Shown in pieces: positions 10,426 through 22,235 of a stretch of 64,000 nt of DNA (the stretch's first letter is position 1; each line of letters opens with the position of its first letter). Position numbers and translations under genes: made by a program. The stretch covers positions 67,001 to 131,000 of the forward strand of contig JBAKBP010004315.1 in NCBI GenBank assembly GCA_037953745.1, written 5' to 3'. The notes beneath the pieces were generated by a model. It did not search any database. It was not told the DNA's origin and worked only from the letters and a program-made list of their open reading frames with translations. Source of the DNA: Lithodes maja (taxonomy: Eukaryota; Arthropoda; Malacostraca; Decapoda; Lithodidae).

Positions 10426-11790
10426 ACATTCTCTGTGGACAAAACGGTCTTTAAACTTGTATGTACTATGTACTTTATCCACCTCCGTTCCTTCAAACAC
10501 CTATATATCACTTGAACTGATCACCTATCACAACTACCAGCTCATTGGCACACACGTAGGTGATGGGCTGGTCTATCAGAGTGAGAACTGAGCGATCTCT
10601 GCCATACCCATAGCTTACTCTGACTGTTCCTTTTACTTATATATTTTCTAGATCTCAAGTGATGGCGTCTCTTCCATGGATTGACCTCCCAATCTACCAA
10701 GATTGGAAGCCAAAGCGTCACATTTTTCCTTTGCCCCTCAACTTTCTCTTCATAATTGCTGAGGGGCACATGGCCCTGGGTGGGGCTTTGGTTTCCCGGG
10801 TGTTTCCTCACCCTCCCCAGCTCCCCGCCATGGAGTGGCTTCGGTCACCCAGGCTTTATTGTGGTCGGCAGGGAGGGTTCTGTGGGGGCGCTCAGTTATG
10901 GCCTTGGCCTTGCTCGGGGCCTTGGGGCTGTTCGGCCAGGCAGCTTGGGGAACAGCAACAACAACAACAACCAGCTCATTGGTGGGCAATAGCCCACCAA
11001 CTGTATGACCAACAATCAGGACTACAGAAAAATCCTCAATTGCCACCACCGTGACCAATAATGCGACTCCACCAAGCAGAAATGCACACTCAACAAACAC
11101 AACATCCACCACTCCAGGCACCACACCACTCCCCCAAGAGATGCTTGGTACCTTAGCGTCCACACAGGTTAATAAGGTGACTGACCTGGGGTCTAAGGTC
11201 ACCAATTGCCTACCAGCTACCTCTGCGACTACAGCATGTGGACGGACCCGCCTTTACGACTCCTTCCCAAACCTATTTCCCATGCAACCAGCCCCTAGCC
11301 CGGACTACAAAACCTGCACAACTACTCCTGCATTAAAAACAACCAGGTTCAACTACTGTACAACACTTAAAAATCAACATCACCAAATCAACCAAACCCA
11401 GCAGTGCCCTTGATACCCGGAGATGCTTCCCCTGCCAGCCAGATGAGGATCTACCCCAGCCCACAAGGGTGCCCCTTTTTCCCGGAGATGCCCCAGCTGT
11501 GGCATCCCAGCCAGAAGAGACACTACTTCAGTCAAACCAACCCTCAGCAACCCTGGCACGGAGACACCTGGTAACACACAGTCTGTGCAAGAGACCACCC
11601 CCGACTACCTGAGCAGTCACTCTCCAACCACTGTCTTATCAACCCCTGATGAGGAGCGACTAGGGTGTGTCGGCTTACCAGTCACTCCTAAGGTGAGCTT
11701 GCCTCCAACACCCAGAAAGGCCTTGGTCAATTCGGTGTTGAGGATAAGCTGCCTTCTCTCTACAGCTTAGGTGTACGAGAGGACCAGCCG
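10426..11790. other. Unassigned GC-rich stretch with a Thr/Pro-rich open frame
   Basis: No recognisable domain. On the plus strand 11051-11413 encodes a 120-residue Thr/Pro/Asn-rich frame, and 10659-11054 a second frame with a poly-Gln run from (CAA)n at 10957-10971. Sequence of this type is common in LINE ORF1 or 5' UTR regions, but no zinc knuckle or coiled coil is visible. It ends where the BEL/Pao integrase remnant begins. It could be a LINE 5' region or a separate insertion. Confidence 0.35.
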
Positions 11791-11984
11791 CGAAAGGACT
11801 CCAAATCCACACCAGTTACCTGAAAGGGTTCCAGCTTATGGACCCTGAAACATGGCAGTGGAGGTAGAGGCGCTGTATGGTAGTGGGATCCCTGTAGCCT
11901 TTTACAAGGTATACAATTTCTGATTGCACACTTTACACATTGTCTCATTTTCGGGATCCACCACCGTCCCTTTAATGAAGCCAC
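11790..11984 (-). pseudogene. BEL/Pao integrase: zinc-binding domain and start of catalytic core
   Basis: Contains WWIPKMRQCVKCAIRNCIPC, the Cys pair region of the retroviral-type integrase zinc domain. Then comes VTGVD, the opening of the catalytic core with its first Asp. The frame is truncated immediately after that Asp by the junction at about 11790, so the remaining catalytic residues are absent. Confidence 0.75.
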
Positions 11985-12148
11985 TATAATCTATGCTGGC
12001 TTGGCAGAACAGGATTAATAGTAGGCTCTGGTATCTTGGTACTCTGTAACCTGCTTCTACACCGCACAACGCCTTTATCCAAGCAGAGACCCAATTGTTT
12101 CACTAGGTTAGTAGGTCTCCCTCTATTACTACATAAATGGCGATACTC

Positions 12149-12433
12149 TTACGGATAACTTTCCCTCTGGGCTAATTCCACAAGCTTCAATTCGGCAGTT
12201 GTTATCTCCTTTACCTCGAAATGTGGTACCATAGCCAGTTGTCTTTTCTCCGTCTTGACTCTTAGGATCTTTCTAAACCTCAATATCCAAGCCATTACAT
12301 TTACCAATGCGGTATAGCTACTGTATCTATCCCATTGAAGCATGGCAGGATGCTCAACAGGATCAATGGCTACGTCAGGATCCATTATCATAATATTGTA
12401 TTCCGGTGATATTATCTGTGGGCCAAGAATCAT
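12149..12433 (-). pseudogene. BEL/Pao pol fragment between RNase H and integrase
   Basis: The RYSSYTALVNVMAWILRF segment and the following ITTAELKLVELAQRES resemble the conserved helical linker that precedes integrase in BEL/Pao polyproteins. It is flanked in the correct order by the RNase H (12638-13012) and integrase (11790-11984) pieces. Confidence 0.65.
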
Positions 12434-12637
12434 GATGTGTTAGCCAAGACGAGCCTTCCCACCACAACACAGAATCAACAAGGGCACCTGCAGATATACC
12501 CCTTGTGATCAGATCACTCGGATTATCCTTAGAGCAGACATAATGAAAATGGGTGTCAAGGACTTAAATATTAACTTAATCTACCTGATTTTGCATATAG
12601 ATGGGCAACAATTTCATACCTGTTACCCACTGTAATG

Positions 12638-13012
12638 CTATCTGGCTATCCGACCATATGTGGGTCGAAACAATATACAGCTCGTTCGTATAGGCCTCCT
12701 TAATAAATTTAGCCCCAGATGAGCCGCTACCAGTACTGTCGTCAGTTCCATCTTAGGAATGGTCAATCCTTTAATAGGTCCTATCTTAGCTTTAACAATT
12801 AATATCCTATTGGTATCTCCACTTACCAGATAGGCAGCCGCTCCATAAGCCACAGAACTAACGTCACTAAAGAGATGTAAAGTATATTCCCTCCCATATG
12901 TGACTTTGCTAGAAAATGTGACCTCTGTACACTTCACTAAATCACAATATATCTCATGCCATGTGTTCTGTAATTCGGCTGTAATCGGATCATCCCATCC
13001 ACACCACACCAC
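12638..13012 (-). pseudogene. BEL/Pao RNase H fragment
   Basis: Residues reading LHLFSDVSSVAYGAAAY (DAS-type strand with its Asp) and TIPKMELTTVLVAAHL (catalytic Glu helix) are the BEL/Pao RNase H signature. The frame overlaps and changes phase relative to the preceding RT/connection frame at 12937-13311, so a frameshift separates them. Confidence 0.8.
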
Positions 13013-13311
13013 AAGTCCTGCATAAAGAGACGTGCCCGAATGGTTACAGGTAACAACGCTCCATTTGGATCAAACAGGCTGGCGGTGATACTTGAGGCTT
13101 CCGTTTTGGTGAATGCACTTGTTACCTCCAACCTTACCGGGTAAGCCATCACATCCTCTTCAGTCAGCCACATCAACCCTAGGACTCTCACCTTTTCCTG
13201 ATTTTCAGCAGCCACACCATTGATCTGTGTAGCTTCCTGTATCTCTTTGCTATTTGACACCCACTCTCTCAGGAAAAGGTTGGCCCTTGTGAAGATACTC
13301 TGTGCTTCCAA
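12937..13311 (-). pseudogene. BEL/Pao RT thumb/connection fragment
   Basis: Contains VRVLGLMW (the LGLxW motif after the RT palm) and SSITASLFDPNGALLPVTIR, the conserved connection segment of BEL/Pao pol. It is read directly downstream of the palm fragment at 13361-13729 but in another frame. Confidence 0.8.
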
Positions 13312-13360
13312 CTTTCTGGAAGTAGGCCTTGTTCACTGTCAGAAGTACACTGAAGATTGT

Positions 13361-14180
13361 CTAATCTATATATAGTCCACGAATCAACTGTTCTATCAGT
13401 TCAAGATCATCCTTAATATGCGATGGATGACAGCGAATCGTAGCAGTTAATAAATATTGTGAGCAAGTTGTTCCAAAAAGTACAGAGGTAAACCTATAAA
13501 TCGTATAAGAACTACTTATGTCTAAAGGGTCAACTGGCCAAAGGAATCTGGTAGCATCTCTATCACTCTCATTGAGGCCCACCATTAAAAAGGCCCTCTC
13601 GATATCGCTTACCCATGCAAATTCATTCAATCTAAAGCGAAGAAGAATCTGGGCCAAGTCGTTCACTAAAGAGGGTCCTGTCTCAAGGCATTGAAACTGA
13701 GTGAATCTGTCCTCATTTTCGTGGACCAATCAAACACAATCATCACTGGGGTAGTAGCGCTATCATTTTTAACTCTGTGATGAGCTAAGTAATGGCATGG
13801 GACTTCCTTGGTATCTTTGTTGGGCACCTCCTCGATCAATCCTCTATCCAGTTGATCCTTCAAGACCCTACTGTACTGCTGACAATATTGTGTATCCTCC
13901 GAGAACTTACGTTGAAGACCGCGGAGTGTCCCCAAAGCTAACTTGAAATTATCAAGTAATAAATGACTGTTGGACTTCCATGGTAACCTCACAATGTATC
14001 GTCCCTGTTCATCAGAAAACTCAACAGTATTACAAAATCTTTCAAGGCTCTCTTGTGTTAATTCATCAGTCTCATTAGCCCTAACCCCAATATGGTTCAA
14101 CTCCCATAATGCAGACACATCTTTAATTTCAGGGACCCCAACTTTCCCCTGCCGAATCTGAGTATCCAATTTGTCCACAA
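13361..14180 (-). pseudogene. BEL/Pao reverse transcriptase, fingers and palm
   Basis: Two overlapping frames give the RT. The upstream frame (14178-13666) has HYLAHHRV and MIVFDWS, the region before the palm. The downstream frame (13729-13361) has PSLVNDLAQILLRFR, the AWVSDIERAFL strand with the first catalytic Asp, and FTSVLFGTTCSQYLL. The second catalytic box (YVDD-type) would fall at the 13361 end and is damaged: the frame stops at YID. A frameshift lies near 13700. Confidence 0.85.
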
Positions 14181-14411
14181 CAATTTTAAGGATTGTGACT
14201 AATATGCCCTTTATTAGGGATAAATATGGGTGCTCTCTTCCTTAGACTGATAAGATCCGCTCATAGCATATCCGTATATGGTGGGTATCAAAATTATATT
14301 GTTGCTCCTCACAAATCCAGCATGCACAAAACTGTAGTAAATTAAAATTTGTAACTCCACTCCAGCCTCTGGTCTTGGGTCTGCTAGCCGATAACTCTTG
14401 TTGATCAGTCC
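14181..14411 (-). pseudogene. BEL/Pao protease/RT linker fragment
   Basis: Minus-strand translation shows a YRLADPRPE...LQILI stretch followed by YGYAMSGSY, resembling the ILIGxDYYW...LGYxLSG segment after BEL/Pao protease. Several frame changes are needed. It abuts the A-rich 3' end of the inserted LINE at about 14412. Confidence 0.5.
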
Positions 14412-14642
14412 GCTTTTTTTTCTTTTCTATGTGAATGAGGGAGACAAAAGGCAGAACTGCCTGTAGCGAGTGCCTCCCCCATAGTTGAAAGAGTGACAGG
14501 GCCAAAATCAAGGGACGTTCGAGCCAAAATGCCTGGACACACGAAGTTTGAAGCAATTTCTGTCATAGGAGGAGGGAAAGGCTGATTCTGGGAGAGAGTT
14601 CCAGAGCTCATTTATTGAATAGAAGAAAGACAGAGTAACATT

Positions 14643-15482
14643 TCACTCTTGGGTTGGAGATTTGCACAGATTAGGGGTGGGATTGTGTTGCAAGATGGGT
14701 ACCACGTACCCTACGTAGAGGAAGTGGTATGCACTGGGAGAGCTCTGAGGAGCACTGATTATTATAGTAGTGATAGAATAGCGAGAGAGATGCAACATTG
14801 CGGCGAAGAGAGAGAGAGTTTGCAGAGAGTTGGTGAGTGGGCGGGAATTAATGATACGAAAGGCCTTCCTTTCTACTTTTTCTAGGAGTGCGGTGTGACA
14901 GAATCCTCCCCACACATGTGAACAATACTTACTACAAGGACGCACTGTGCCCCTATACAGAGCAAGAAGCTGTGCAGAGGGAAAGAACCCCTTGAGGTGG
15001 TTGAGCACACCCAGCTTCTGGGAGGCTGCCTTAGCAAGACTGGTAATATGGTCCTTCCAAGTGAGAGCAGAAGAAAAAGAGATGCCAAGAATATTGAAAG
15101 AAGATGAAGGATTGATTTTTGTATTTTTGAAGAATAAGGGATAGTCCTCTGGGAGTTCCGGACGGGTAGATAGATGGAGAAATTGGGTTTTGGAAGCATT
15201 AAAGGCAACAAGGCTTTCTCTGCCCCAATTGGAAATAGTAGATAGATCAGAAGATAAGTGTTGTATGGCTTCATTAAGTTTGTTTTTGAGGGATTGCTGG
15301 CTGGGGCGTTCTGGGAAACTAATTGAGTAGTGTAAGGTAGAGTCGTCTGCGTATGAATGGATGGGACTGGAGGTACAGTTGAGAAGATAATTTATGAACA
15401 TTAGAAAGATAATAGGAGATAGGACAGAGCCCTGAGGAACACCGGAGTTGATAGGATGAGAAAGTGAGCGATGGCCGTCCAC
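14643..15482 (-). pseudogene. RT palm/thumb of the second LINE
   Basis: A 279-residue frame with GVPQGSVLSPIIF (motif B), YADDSTLHYS (catalytic YADD) and the FNILGISF/LTWKDHI block, then GFFPSAQLLALYRGTVRP and HVWGG. It loses phase near its C-terminus; the family C-terminal motif WNSLPE is read at 14405-14611 in another frame. Upstream sequence to 15707 carries motif A (SEAFDRVW) with one stop before it. Confidence 0.88.
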
Positions 15483-15707
15483 AACCGCAGCTATGGAACG
15501 GCTGGAAAGGAAATTAGAGACAATTTAAAGGCACAGATGGAGGGATAAAAACCGAAGGAGTGTAGTTTAGAAATTAAAGATTTGTACCAGACTCTATCGA
15601 AGGCCTCCGATATGTCTAGTGCAATAGAAAAGGTCTCACCTAAGTCCCAAAAGGAGAATGACCAAGAGTTAGTAAGATATTAAAGAAGATCACCAGTAGA
15701 GCAACCC

Positions 15708-16080
15708 TTAAGGGGGGGTCACATTTTGTTTTTATCTTTCTCTCCTTTTCTCTCTTTCCCTGGCTTGTATCTATTCGGCCCCATTCAGCCAACTGGTTTA
15801 AGACGTTTATCCCCATCCAGGTGTCTATTTCTTCCTAGCAAGCGATAGCGAGCCAGCATTGTATGGAGAAATGCGGCTTCGCCGGAGACATCTTTCTATC
15901 GAAAAATATAGAAATCTAGCTTGCTGTCAAAACAAAAATATATATATATGCTGGCTCGCGGAAAAGATGGACACCTGGATGGGGATAAACATCTTAAAAC
16001 AGTAGGCTGAATGGGGCCAAATGGATACAAGCCAAAGAGAGAGGGAGAGAAAGAGAAATAAGCGAGGTGGGCTCCCTTAA
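15708..16080 (+). mobile_element. TTAA-flanked foldback MITE (long form) inside the second LINE
   Basis: TTAA at 15708-15711 and 16077-16080 bound a 373-bp element that is nearly a complete inverted repeat. Its core has the GCGATAGCGAGCC motif and CGGCTTCGCCGG. On the minus strand the LINE reads coherently from QYGFL on one side to GCSTGDLL on the other when one TTAA is kept, so the TTAA is a true target duplication. TTAA targets are used by piggyBac and Kolobok elements; the ends do not decide between them. Confidence 0.88.
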
Positions 16081-18085
16081 GGAAGCCATACTGGCGACCT
16101 GAGAGCAGATTATGAGAAGAGAAATGCTTAAGAAATTTGGAAGCAAGAATAGTTTATAAAATACCCCCAAAAAGGAATTCCCCCACCACCCTCCCGAGCA
16201 GCAACCCAGTAACAATCCCGCAAGACCCAGAGCGAAAGCCAACTGGGACGAAAGGACCCAACAGCCAGAGGAGAAAGTGGAACACACCCACAGGATCAAA
16301 GGAAGCCGCCACCCCTGTCATTCAACGGAGGGTCGCACGAATGGACCAGGAGACCGACACCAACACGGCAGGAAAACAAAGGACCCCAAAGGCATGTCGG
16401 CCAAGAGTGGTGTACTCCCAACCCTTTTAACATCCACGACACCTGCATACCACACACATAACTATACTAAGGTAAATCATATAATTCTAACAGTGTCAAG
16501 TATGATTCCCCCCCCCAGTTGTACTACCGACCAAACAATTTAACCACGACTCTATACACCCGATAACCCTATGCCAGTTATTGTATTGATTTATGCCTGT
16601 TAATTTGGATAAGTTAATTATGACCAATCTGCATACGATCATCTCAAGAGAGATACAGGAAAGATACCTAGTATCCCTCTCCATTACAAGTATAGATATA
16701 TGTACCCCCATGCTCAGTTGTTCCCTTTCTAGTAACTAAGTGTATATATAAATAATATTAACCAGAGTTATGCCCGACCGATATTAATATGACGAAGCGG
16801 TAGTCCCTTTGTCGGGTTGTGTCACGTGCATAACAACCAGGTTCCATCATCTTATCATGACGACGGCTATACTACCGTCATTTCATGCATGTATTCATTT
16901 CTTGGGATAACTATCTTTTATCCACGATTTTGTTCCTGTCTTCCATTCCTTTCCACATCTGTTATACGTCTTATCAATCACCACCTTCTAGTCCACAATC
17001 CACACTACTCTGCTTTGTGACCCCATGCCCAGTTGTAACCTTTTGAGTCACCCTGTCACTTTCTCCTCCAGACACCACCCTACCTGTTTGCATCGTAGGG
17101 AACTGCCACCCATATGTCCAGCGCGTTAAGGGTCAGTGTCAAAGTTCACGAGCGTCACGGCGACCTAGCCTCACACCACACACACCCCCCAATTCACAAC
17201 CCTCTACCTGTAAAGACGCCCATAAGAATGTTATAACGTGCCGATTCAGTTCGTTCCCCAGCCCCAGTAAATAGGAGGTAAAGATCTATCCTTGTACCCC
17301 CATTAACTATCCTCTAACTTGCTAGCCCAACTCACAACCTGACCCAGAACGATAGACGGCGCGAGGCTAGGGCAGCCACCTCTCACCCCCTTAAGAGTGT
17401 ATTTTTCCCCCTGATCGACTTGCACTTTCACAAAACCACTATTCATAACCCCCACGAGTGATCCTCGTAAGTAAAAACTAGATTCAATGATCAACCATAA
17501 CTAGGAGTATATCTCATGACAACCTAAAATCATATATCAACCCAATTAACGTAAAGAACTGCATGCCGCAATATTTAAGGCGCGGCATGCCCCTCAACCC
17601 CACGGGGACCCCACCAACCCCCGCGGAGGAATACCCTGACCCGAACGGGCCAGCTAAATTCTTGCCAGACACCAGGTGAGTCTCCAACCTGTTATGAACT
17701 AAAAGTCTAATTACCTATCCAAATACCATCCTACCCCATCCTTAACCAAAACCAAAATCCCCCTTAACCCATCCTAGATTCCGAATAGCATGTCAGCTAG
17801 ACCAGAGAAGGATACTTATGTGAATTGATGAATAATGCCTTCCAGCCTGGGCCCGTGCGGCGCCCAATAAAGTAGTGCCCCCCCTTGACCAAGCCCTGCT
17901 CTACCCAACTCTAATCGTAACTTGTACTAGAGTAAAGATGTCCAACAATAATATTACGATTAACTACATACTGCCGAGATAAAGACCCCTTTCACTGCCC
18001 CCCTAAGTTAACCAGAATAAATTAACTACTTCATAGCCCGGACATTCAGTAATTCTAGAATCTTCTTTGTCCCCTTGACCAAGCC

Positions 18086-18093
18086 TATAAATA
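18086..18093 (+). promoter_or_regulatory. TATA box of LTR-like copy B
   Basis: TATAAATA in the same context as 7128-7135, followed about 30 bases later by a CAGTTCAATATTAG segment. Confidence 0.5.
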
Positions 18094-19636
18094 CACCACA
18101 GAGGCAACATTCGGCCAGTTCAATATTAGCACTCAAAGCAACGGCCTGCCGCTCTGCTTGAAATCTAGTATACTCCACTCTCAAGATTCCTGATAATTCA
18201 GCCTCCCTTTGTCTGTGCAAATCTGTGAGTAGGTAGATTGACCGTTTGTGAATAGTTTATTGCACCCGGACCCCCGTAAGGCAACATCATATCTGCAAAT
18301 AACTAATTTACCAAATAGTGATCGATTATAAACGCATTGTAGTGTGTCCTCTTCTATTTGGGTTTATAAGCAATCATAGAATATAATAGTGACTCCACTT
18401 GAATAACCTATAGGATTCTGGACCCCCAGATCTAAATAAGTAATCCATCCGAGTACGTTTTCTGTTATAATTTAGTGGCTGTTGCAACAGGAAATACGCC
18501 TCCCAACAGTGACTAAATTAAAATAGTAGACACTAGTATATTCAACTCATAACTGGTCTAGGACAGAAAGATCTTGTTATGTTAGAAGGGATTATGCGAG
18601 AAACTCTTAATTGAGGACTCTGCAAGAATAACTCCTTGGTAACAATTGGCTGTGGACTCCCATAAAAATTGTTAACTAAAAGGTGCAAAACCGCCCGAGC
18701 CCCCTGAACCTCTTTTAAAGGCCAGAGATAGATAAGAAGGTCGCTTTTCCCGACTCTCTTACGTTCATTCGATACATTGTTAATCCGGCCTGTGCCTGAA
18801 ACAGTGTATTTAAGGCCCCCATCCAAGAGTAATATATCGGGGCTTCATCACCGGTTAAGCAAGAAACCCATCTGTAACCTTCTCTACACTACTGGACAAC
18901 TTGGACGGCCCCAGAGCAACTGTTAACCCCCGACATCACCAACTCAAGAGAACCAGGAAAACGCTATCCCAGTGTTAGTTCTCAAAGTATCAGTGTTACG
19001 GTACTATTAACTCGACCATCCAGTGTATTCGATTATGTCTCAATTTTCTCTGATGTTAGAAAGAAAGTTATTACTATGCTAGTGTGTGTTAATATATATC
19101 AGTGAAATTAAGATTAGGCGAACTGACTCCCATAATTATTCTTGCCATCAGGTTTTAACCTCGCCGAAGAAATAAGTCTTAATTAATTGGACTACGGCTC
19201 GAGTGAAAGCAATTCTGAAACAAGTGATTGTGATTGTTAACCAGAAACCTGATTCGCCCTCACTGATATTCGGTCTTAAGTATTATCTAGACAAGTGAAC
19301 ATACTAGACCCGTGCAACTAGCTACGGTTATACCTTTACGTTAATTCTTGGGAAATAAGTATATTACTTATATTTTCATCTTTGATTAAGAGTCATATTA
19401 CCAGAGAGTTAACAAAAACGAGATACCTAACCTGTGTGATTCGTGTACCCTACATATCGTTGAAGTAATGTGATCAGAAGAATAATACCTAAACGTTGGA
19501 AGTGGGAAGTGTGTCTCTATCCAAATCCGCGATAAGTGCTAGAGATTATAAAAGTCCAAAGTACGCATTATTACTTATCCAATTTACCATTGTTTCAAGT
19601 GCACGTATAACCATTATTCTGCCTAGTGTTTTGGAG

Positions 19637-19642
19637 AATAAA
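19637..19642 (+). terminator. Polyadenylation signal of LTR-like copy B
   Basis: AATAAAGCTG, conserved with copy A at 8266-8271. Confidence 0.45.
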
Positions 19643-19779
19643 GCTGCATTATAAACCATTATTTTGATATTATCTATGTCCCCTATTGATTCTATTTGTG
19701 TACCGTGCATGAAGTCCTATAACCCAATCTTGTAGAATCCACCTATACCAAGTTAATCCTGCATAAAATCAGGGCATAA

Positions 19780-21825
19780 TGCTGGGGTCACACATTCACG
19801 TATATGCTCCCGTATGCTCCCGTACGAAGGTTTATTGGTAGTTGGCAACCGAATACGTAAAACGTAAGGGCTTAGTACGCAAAACTTAAATGAAATTGTG
19901 TCTAGTCGTGGGGGTTGGTACGCATGGCGGGTGTAGCCACGCTGGTCTTGTAGGTGGTTGGTGCGGCCAAGGTCGCCCGGTATCCTTTGGATTGCGAATC
20001 GGATACGGGGCTCGTGCTCACGTATGTAAAAAGTTGGGAATGCATACGTTTTACCTGTCTAGCTGCTACGTATTACGGGTGCAGCCACGTAAAACGTAGC
20101 AGCTAGACAGGTAAAACGTAAGTTTCTTCCGCCAATCGTACAATGTTCACGTAAAACGTGAAAGTGAAAGTAAGTCCGGCCGCATCTGGCAACACCGCCA
20201 CACTACGTGTTGGCGGGAAGATGCGGCACCGTTGTATGGTGGGGTCACGGGGGACCAGCGGGGGACACTCCGTCACACCTCTCACCACACCGGAGCAGCA
20301 ACCAACAAGCCCTGCCACCCTCTGCACCCTGCCGAAAACAAATCGTAGCAGCGAAACGACTGCACCTATGGCTTTCATATTTTTACCACATGTACCTTAC
20401 CCTTTAGGCTACCCACCACAAAAATCCCAAATCCCTCCTCCTACCCACTCGTTGACTGTCGGTCCCGTCAGAAGGAAAAAAAAGGAAAATCTGTGGCGGC
20501 GAAACGACTGCACCAATCGGGTCCATATTTGTGTGACAAGTGCCTTACCCTTCTGCCTTCCCCCCACCACCCCCCCAACCACCTCCAACCACCCACTTCC
20601 AGCGTATCCGTACGAAGATAAGGAAAAAAAGGAAAATCTGTGGCGGCGAAACTACCTCACCAATCGGTTCCATATTTGTGTGACAAGTCCCTTACCCTTC
20701 TGCCTTCCCCCCACCACACCCCCAACCACCTCCAACCACCCAATTCCAGCGTATCCGTACGAAGATAAGGAAAAAAAGGAAAATCTGTGGCGGCGAAACT
20801 ACCTCACCAATCGGTTCCATATTTGTGTGACAAGTCCCTTACCCTTCTGCCTTCCCCCCACCACACCCCCAATCGCCTCCCACCACCCACTTCCAGCGTA
20901 TCCGTACGAAGATAAGGAAAAAAAGGAAAATCCGTGGTGGCGAAACTACCTCACCAATCGGCTTCATATGTGTAACACAAGTCAATTACCCTTCTACCTT
21001 CCCCCAACCAACCCGAAAACCACCCTCCCATCACCCTCCCACCCATACATTCCGATACCATAAAAGTCTCTGTAGTCTATAGTGTCTTTTCAGCTACTTT
21101 CGGGACCATCGGGGACCTGATTTCTGGCGAAAATGGACAAGGGGAGTGTTTTTTTTACCATTATCCTTCCTTTCTCTCCCAACTTGATAGATTTAGCCAA
21201 AAAAAAACAAAAAAACTCTGGCACTGGCAGAAGCACACCGTCAAAATTGGCTGGCACTCAGCGGGTGAATGGTCTTTCCTCTATAAAGGGAGTTCACAAA
21301 ATTGAACTCCTCCAGGATGAATTCCGCGATGTTGTTCATGGTGCCGATGAAGGACTGGGAATGGGAATGGTGTGGCCATTCCTGCCCTTTTGTAGTTCCC
21401 AGATTCCAACCCAGACCTACGTGGTTGACAAAGACTGTCTTTGTCTGTGTTTGGACAGACGGGTGTGCCTACGATTGTCCGGACACGGTCCACGTAATGC
21501 CTACAAACTCACAAGACGTACGGCCTCAGCTACGTAGGTATTGTGGGGGCGTGGCCATGGGCGTGGCCTGTGTTCCGCAAATCGGGCAGCCCAGGCGGAC
21601 TAACGGGGACATGCTTACGCAAGTCGCAAGCACGTACGTAGCTCCATACGACTACATTACGTCTGACGTAACACTGACCCCGTTACGGTACGTATGTCGG
21701 GTAGTGCAATAGTCTTCCTCTATACGGGCGTACACGGCCGGACTACGCCCGTCATTACACAAAATTGGCGATCACGCCTGACGGGAGCATACGGGAGCGA
21801 TATACGTGAATGTGTGACCCCAGCA
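19780..21825. mobile_element. Non-autonomous DNA transposon, Harbinger-like
   Basis: Starts TGCTGGGGTCACACATTCAC and ends with its inverse; the terminal inverted repeat continues into a TATATGCTCCCG...CGGGAGC..ATA block, about 30 bp in all. Flanks are TAA (19777-19779) and TTA (21826-21828), a 3-bp TWA-type site as in PIF/Harbinger, with one mismatch. The 2.0-kb interior shows no DDE transposase or Myb-like gene. It holds dispersed TACGTA-type motifs and an in-frame tandem repeat (20351-21060). Superfamily assignment rests on termini only. Confidence 0.65.
20351..21060 (+). repeat. 147-bp tandem repeat, about five units, open in one frame
   Basis: Units recur at 20491, 20638, 20785 and 20932 (exact 147-bp spacing), with a diverged unit starting near 20344. 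As 147 is 49 codons, the array keeps one open frame (20158-21063, 301 codons) with a repeated ENLWRRN...FHICVTS...LPFCLPP motif. No family is recognised. The open frame may be a by-product of the codon-multiple period rather than a protein. Confidence 0.85.
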
Positions 21826-21835
21826 TTACAGTTTA

Positions 21836-22235
21836 AAAGACTTTCGAGATGCAAGAGATGAAAGCAATTGGACGATAGTTGGAGGGTTAAGAGCAGTCAC
21901 CCTACTTTGGGACAGGTTGAATGAGAGCAAACTTCCAGCATGAAGGGAAGACGTTAGAGGAGAGACAGAGACGAAAGAGTTTGCCTAGGCATGGAGTCAG
22001 CATGGAAGCACAGTTTTTGTGTACAACAGGAGGAACACCGTCTGGACAGTACGGTTTCTTAGGTTTAAGCCCAAAGTGGGTAGAAAGTAAATCTTTAGAA
22101 GAGATTAGGATATTAGGCATTAGTAGGAGAGAGGGGGGTGGAGAGGGAGGAATAGCACCGGAAACGTCTAAGGTGGAGTTTCTAGCAAAAGTTTGAGCGA
22201 AGCTTACTATTCCCTCGATACTTCTATCTGTTTTA
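21836..22235 (-). pseudogene. RT N-terminal (fingers) part of the second LINE
   Basis: Contains CPDGVPPVVHKNCAS, CLGKLFRLCLSSNVFPSCW and KFALIQPVPK, then after an in-frame stop SNYRPIAFISC. These are the conserved fingers motifs of CR1/Jockey-group LINEs. The 5' breakpoint against BEL/Pao sequence is near 22235. Confidence 0.85.

Larger units (their letters stand above)
16152..21835 (+). mobile_element. 3.6-kb LTR-like repeat, copy B, carrying a Harbinger-like element
   Basis: Target duplication GTTTA at 16152-16156 and 21831-21835. The element begins TAAAATACC (16157), and its last bases CA (21829-21830) complete GGGCATAACA once the nested transposon 19780-21825 and one target copy are removed. 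Body 16157-19779 is 3.6 kb and collinear with copy A from about 5580 to 8410 (copy B 16545-19779). TATAAATA is at 18086-18093 and AATAAA at 19637-19642. The first 280 bases carry a GC/purine-rich open frame (16137-16430) without a recognisable domain. No other coding content. Confidence 0.82.
14412..22235 (-). mobile_element. Second LINE (CR1/Jockey group), inserted in BEL/Pao and itself interrupted
   Basis: Three collinear pieces encode one RT: 22235-21836 (N-terminal fingers), 16151-16081 (joining segment) and 15707-14412 (palm, thumb, C-terminus, 3' end). Pieces are separated by LTR-like copy B plus a Harbinger-like element, and by a TTAA MITE. Motifs in order: CPDGVPPVVHKNCAS, SNYRPIAFISC, SGRQYGFL, GCSTGDLL, ALDISEAFDRVW (palm Asp), SGVPQGSVLSPIIFLMFIN, SYADDSTLH (YADD) and NILGISFSSALTW. 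The 5' end is truncated before the fingers. In-frame stops occur in all three pieces, so it is inactive. A 3' fragment of the same family is at 8886-9146. Confidence 0.9.

Noticed and set aside
10659..11413. Thr/Pro-rich frames as host mucin-like exons
   Set aside because: Surrounded by transposon fragments, no splice signals that join frames, and composition alone is weak evidence.
20103..20378. Minus-strand frame as part of a Harbinger transposase
   Set aside because: No DDE or Myb-like motif; the opening is short and overlaps the tandem repeat frame.
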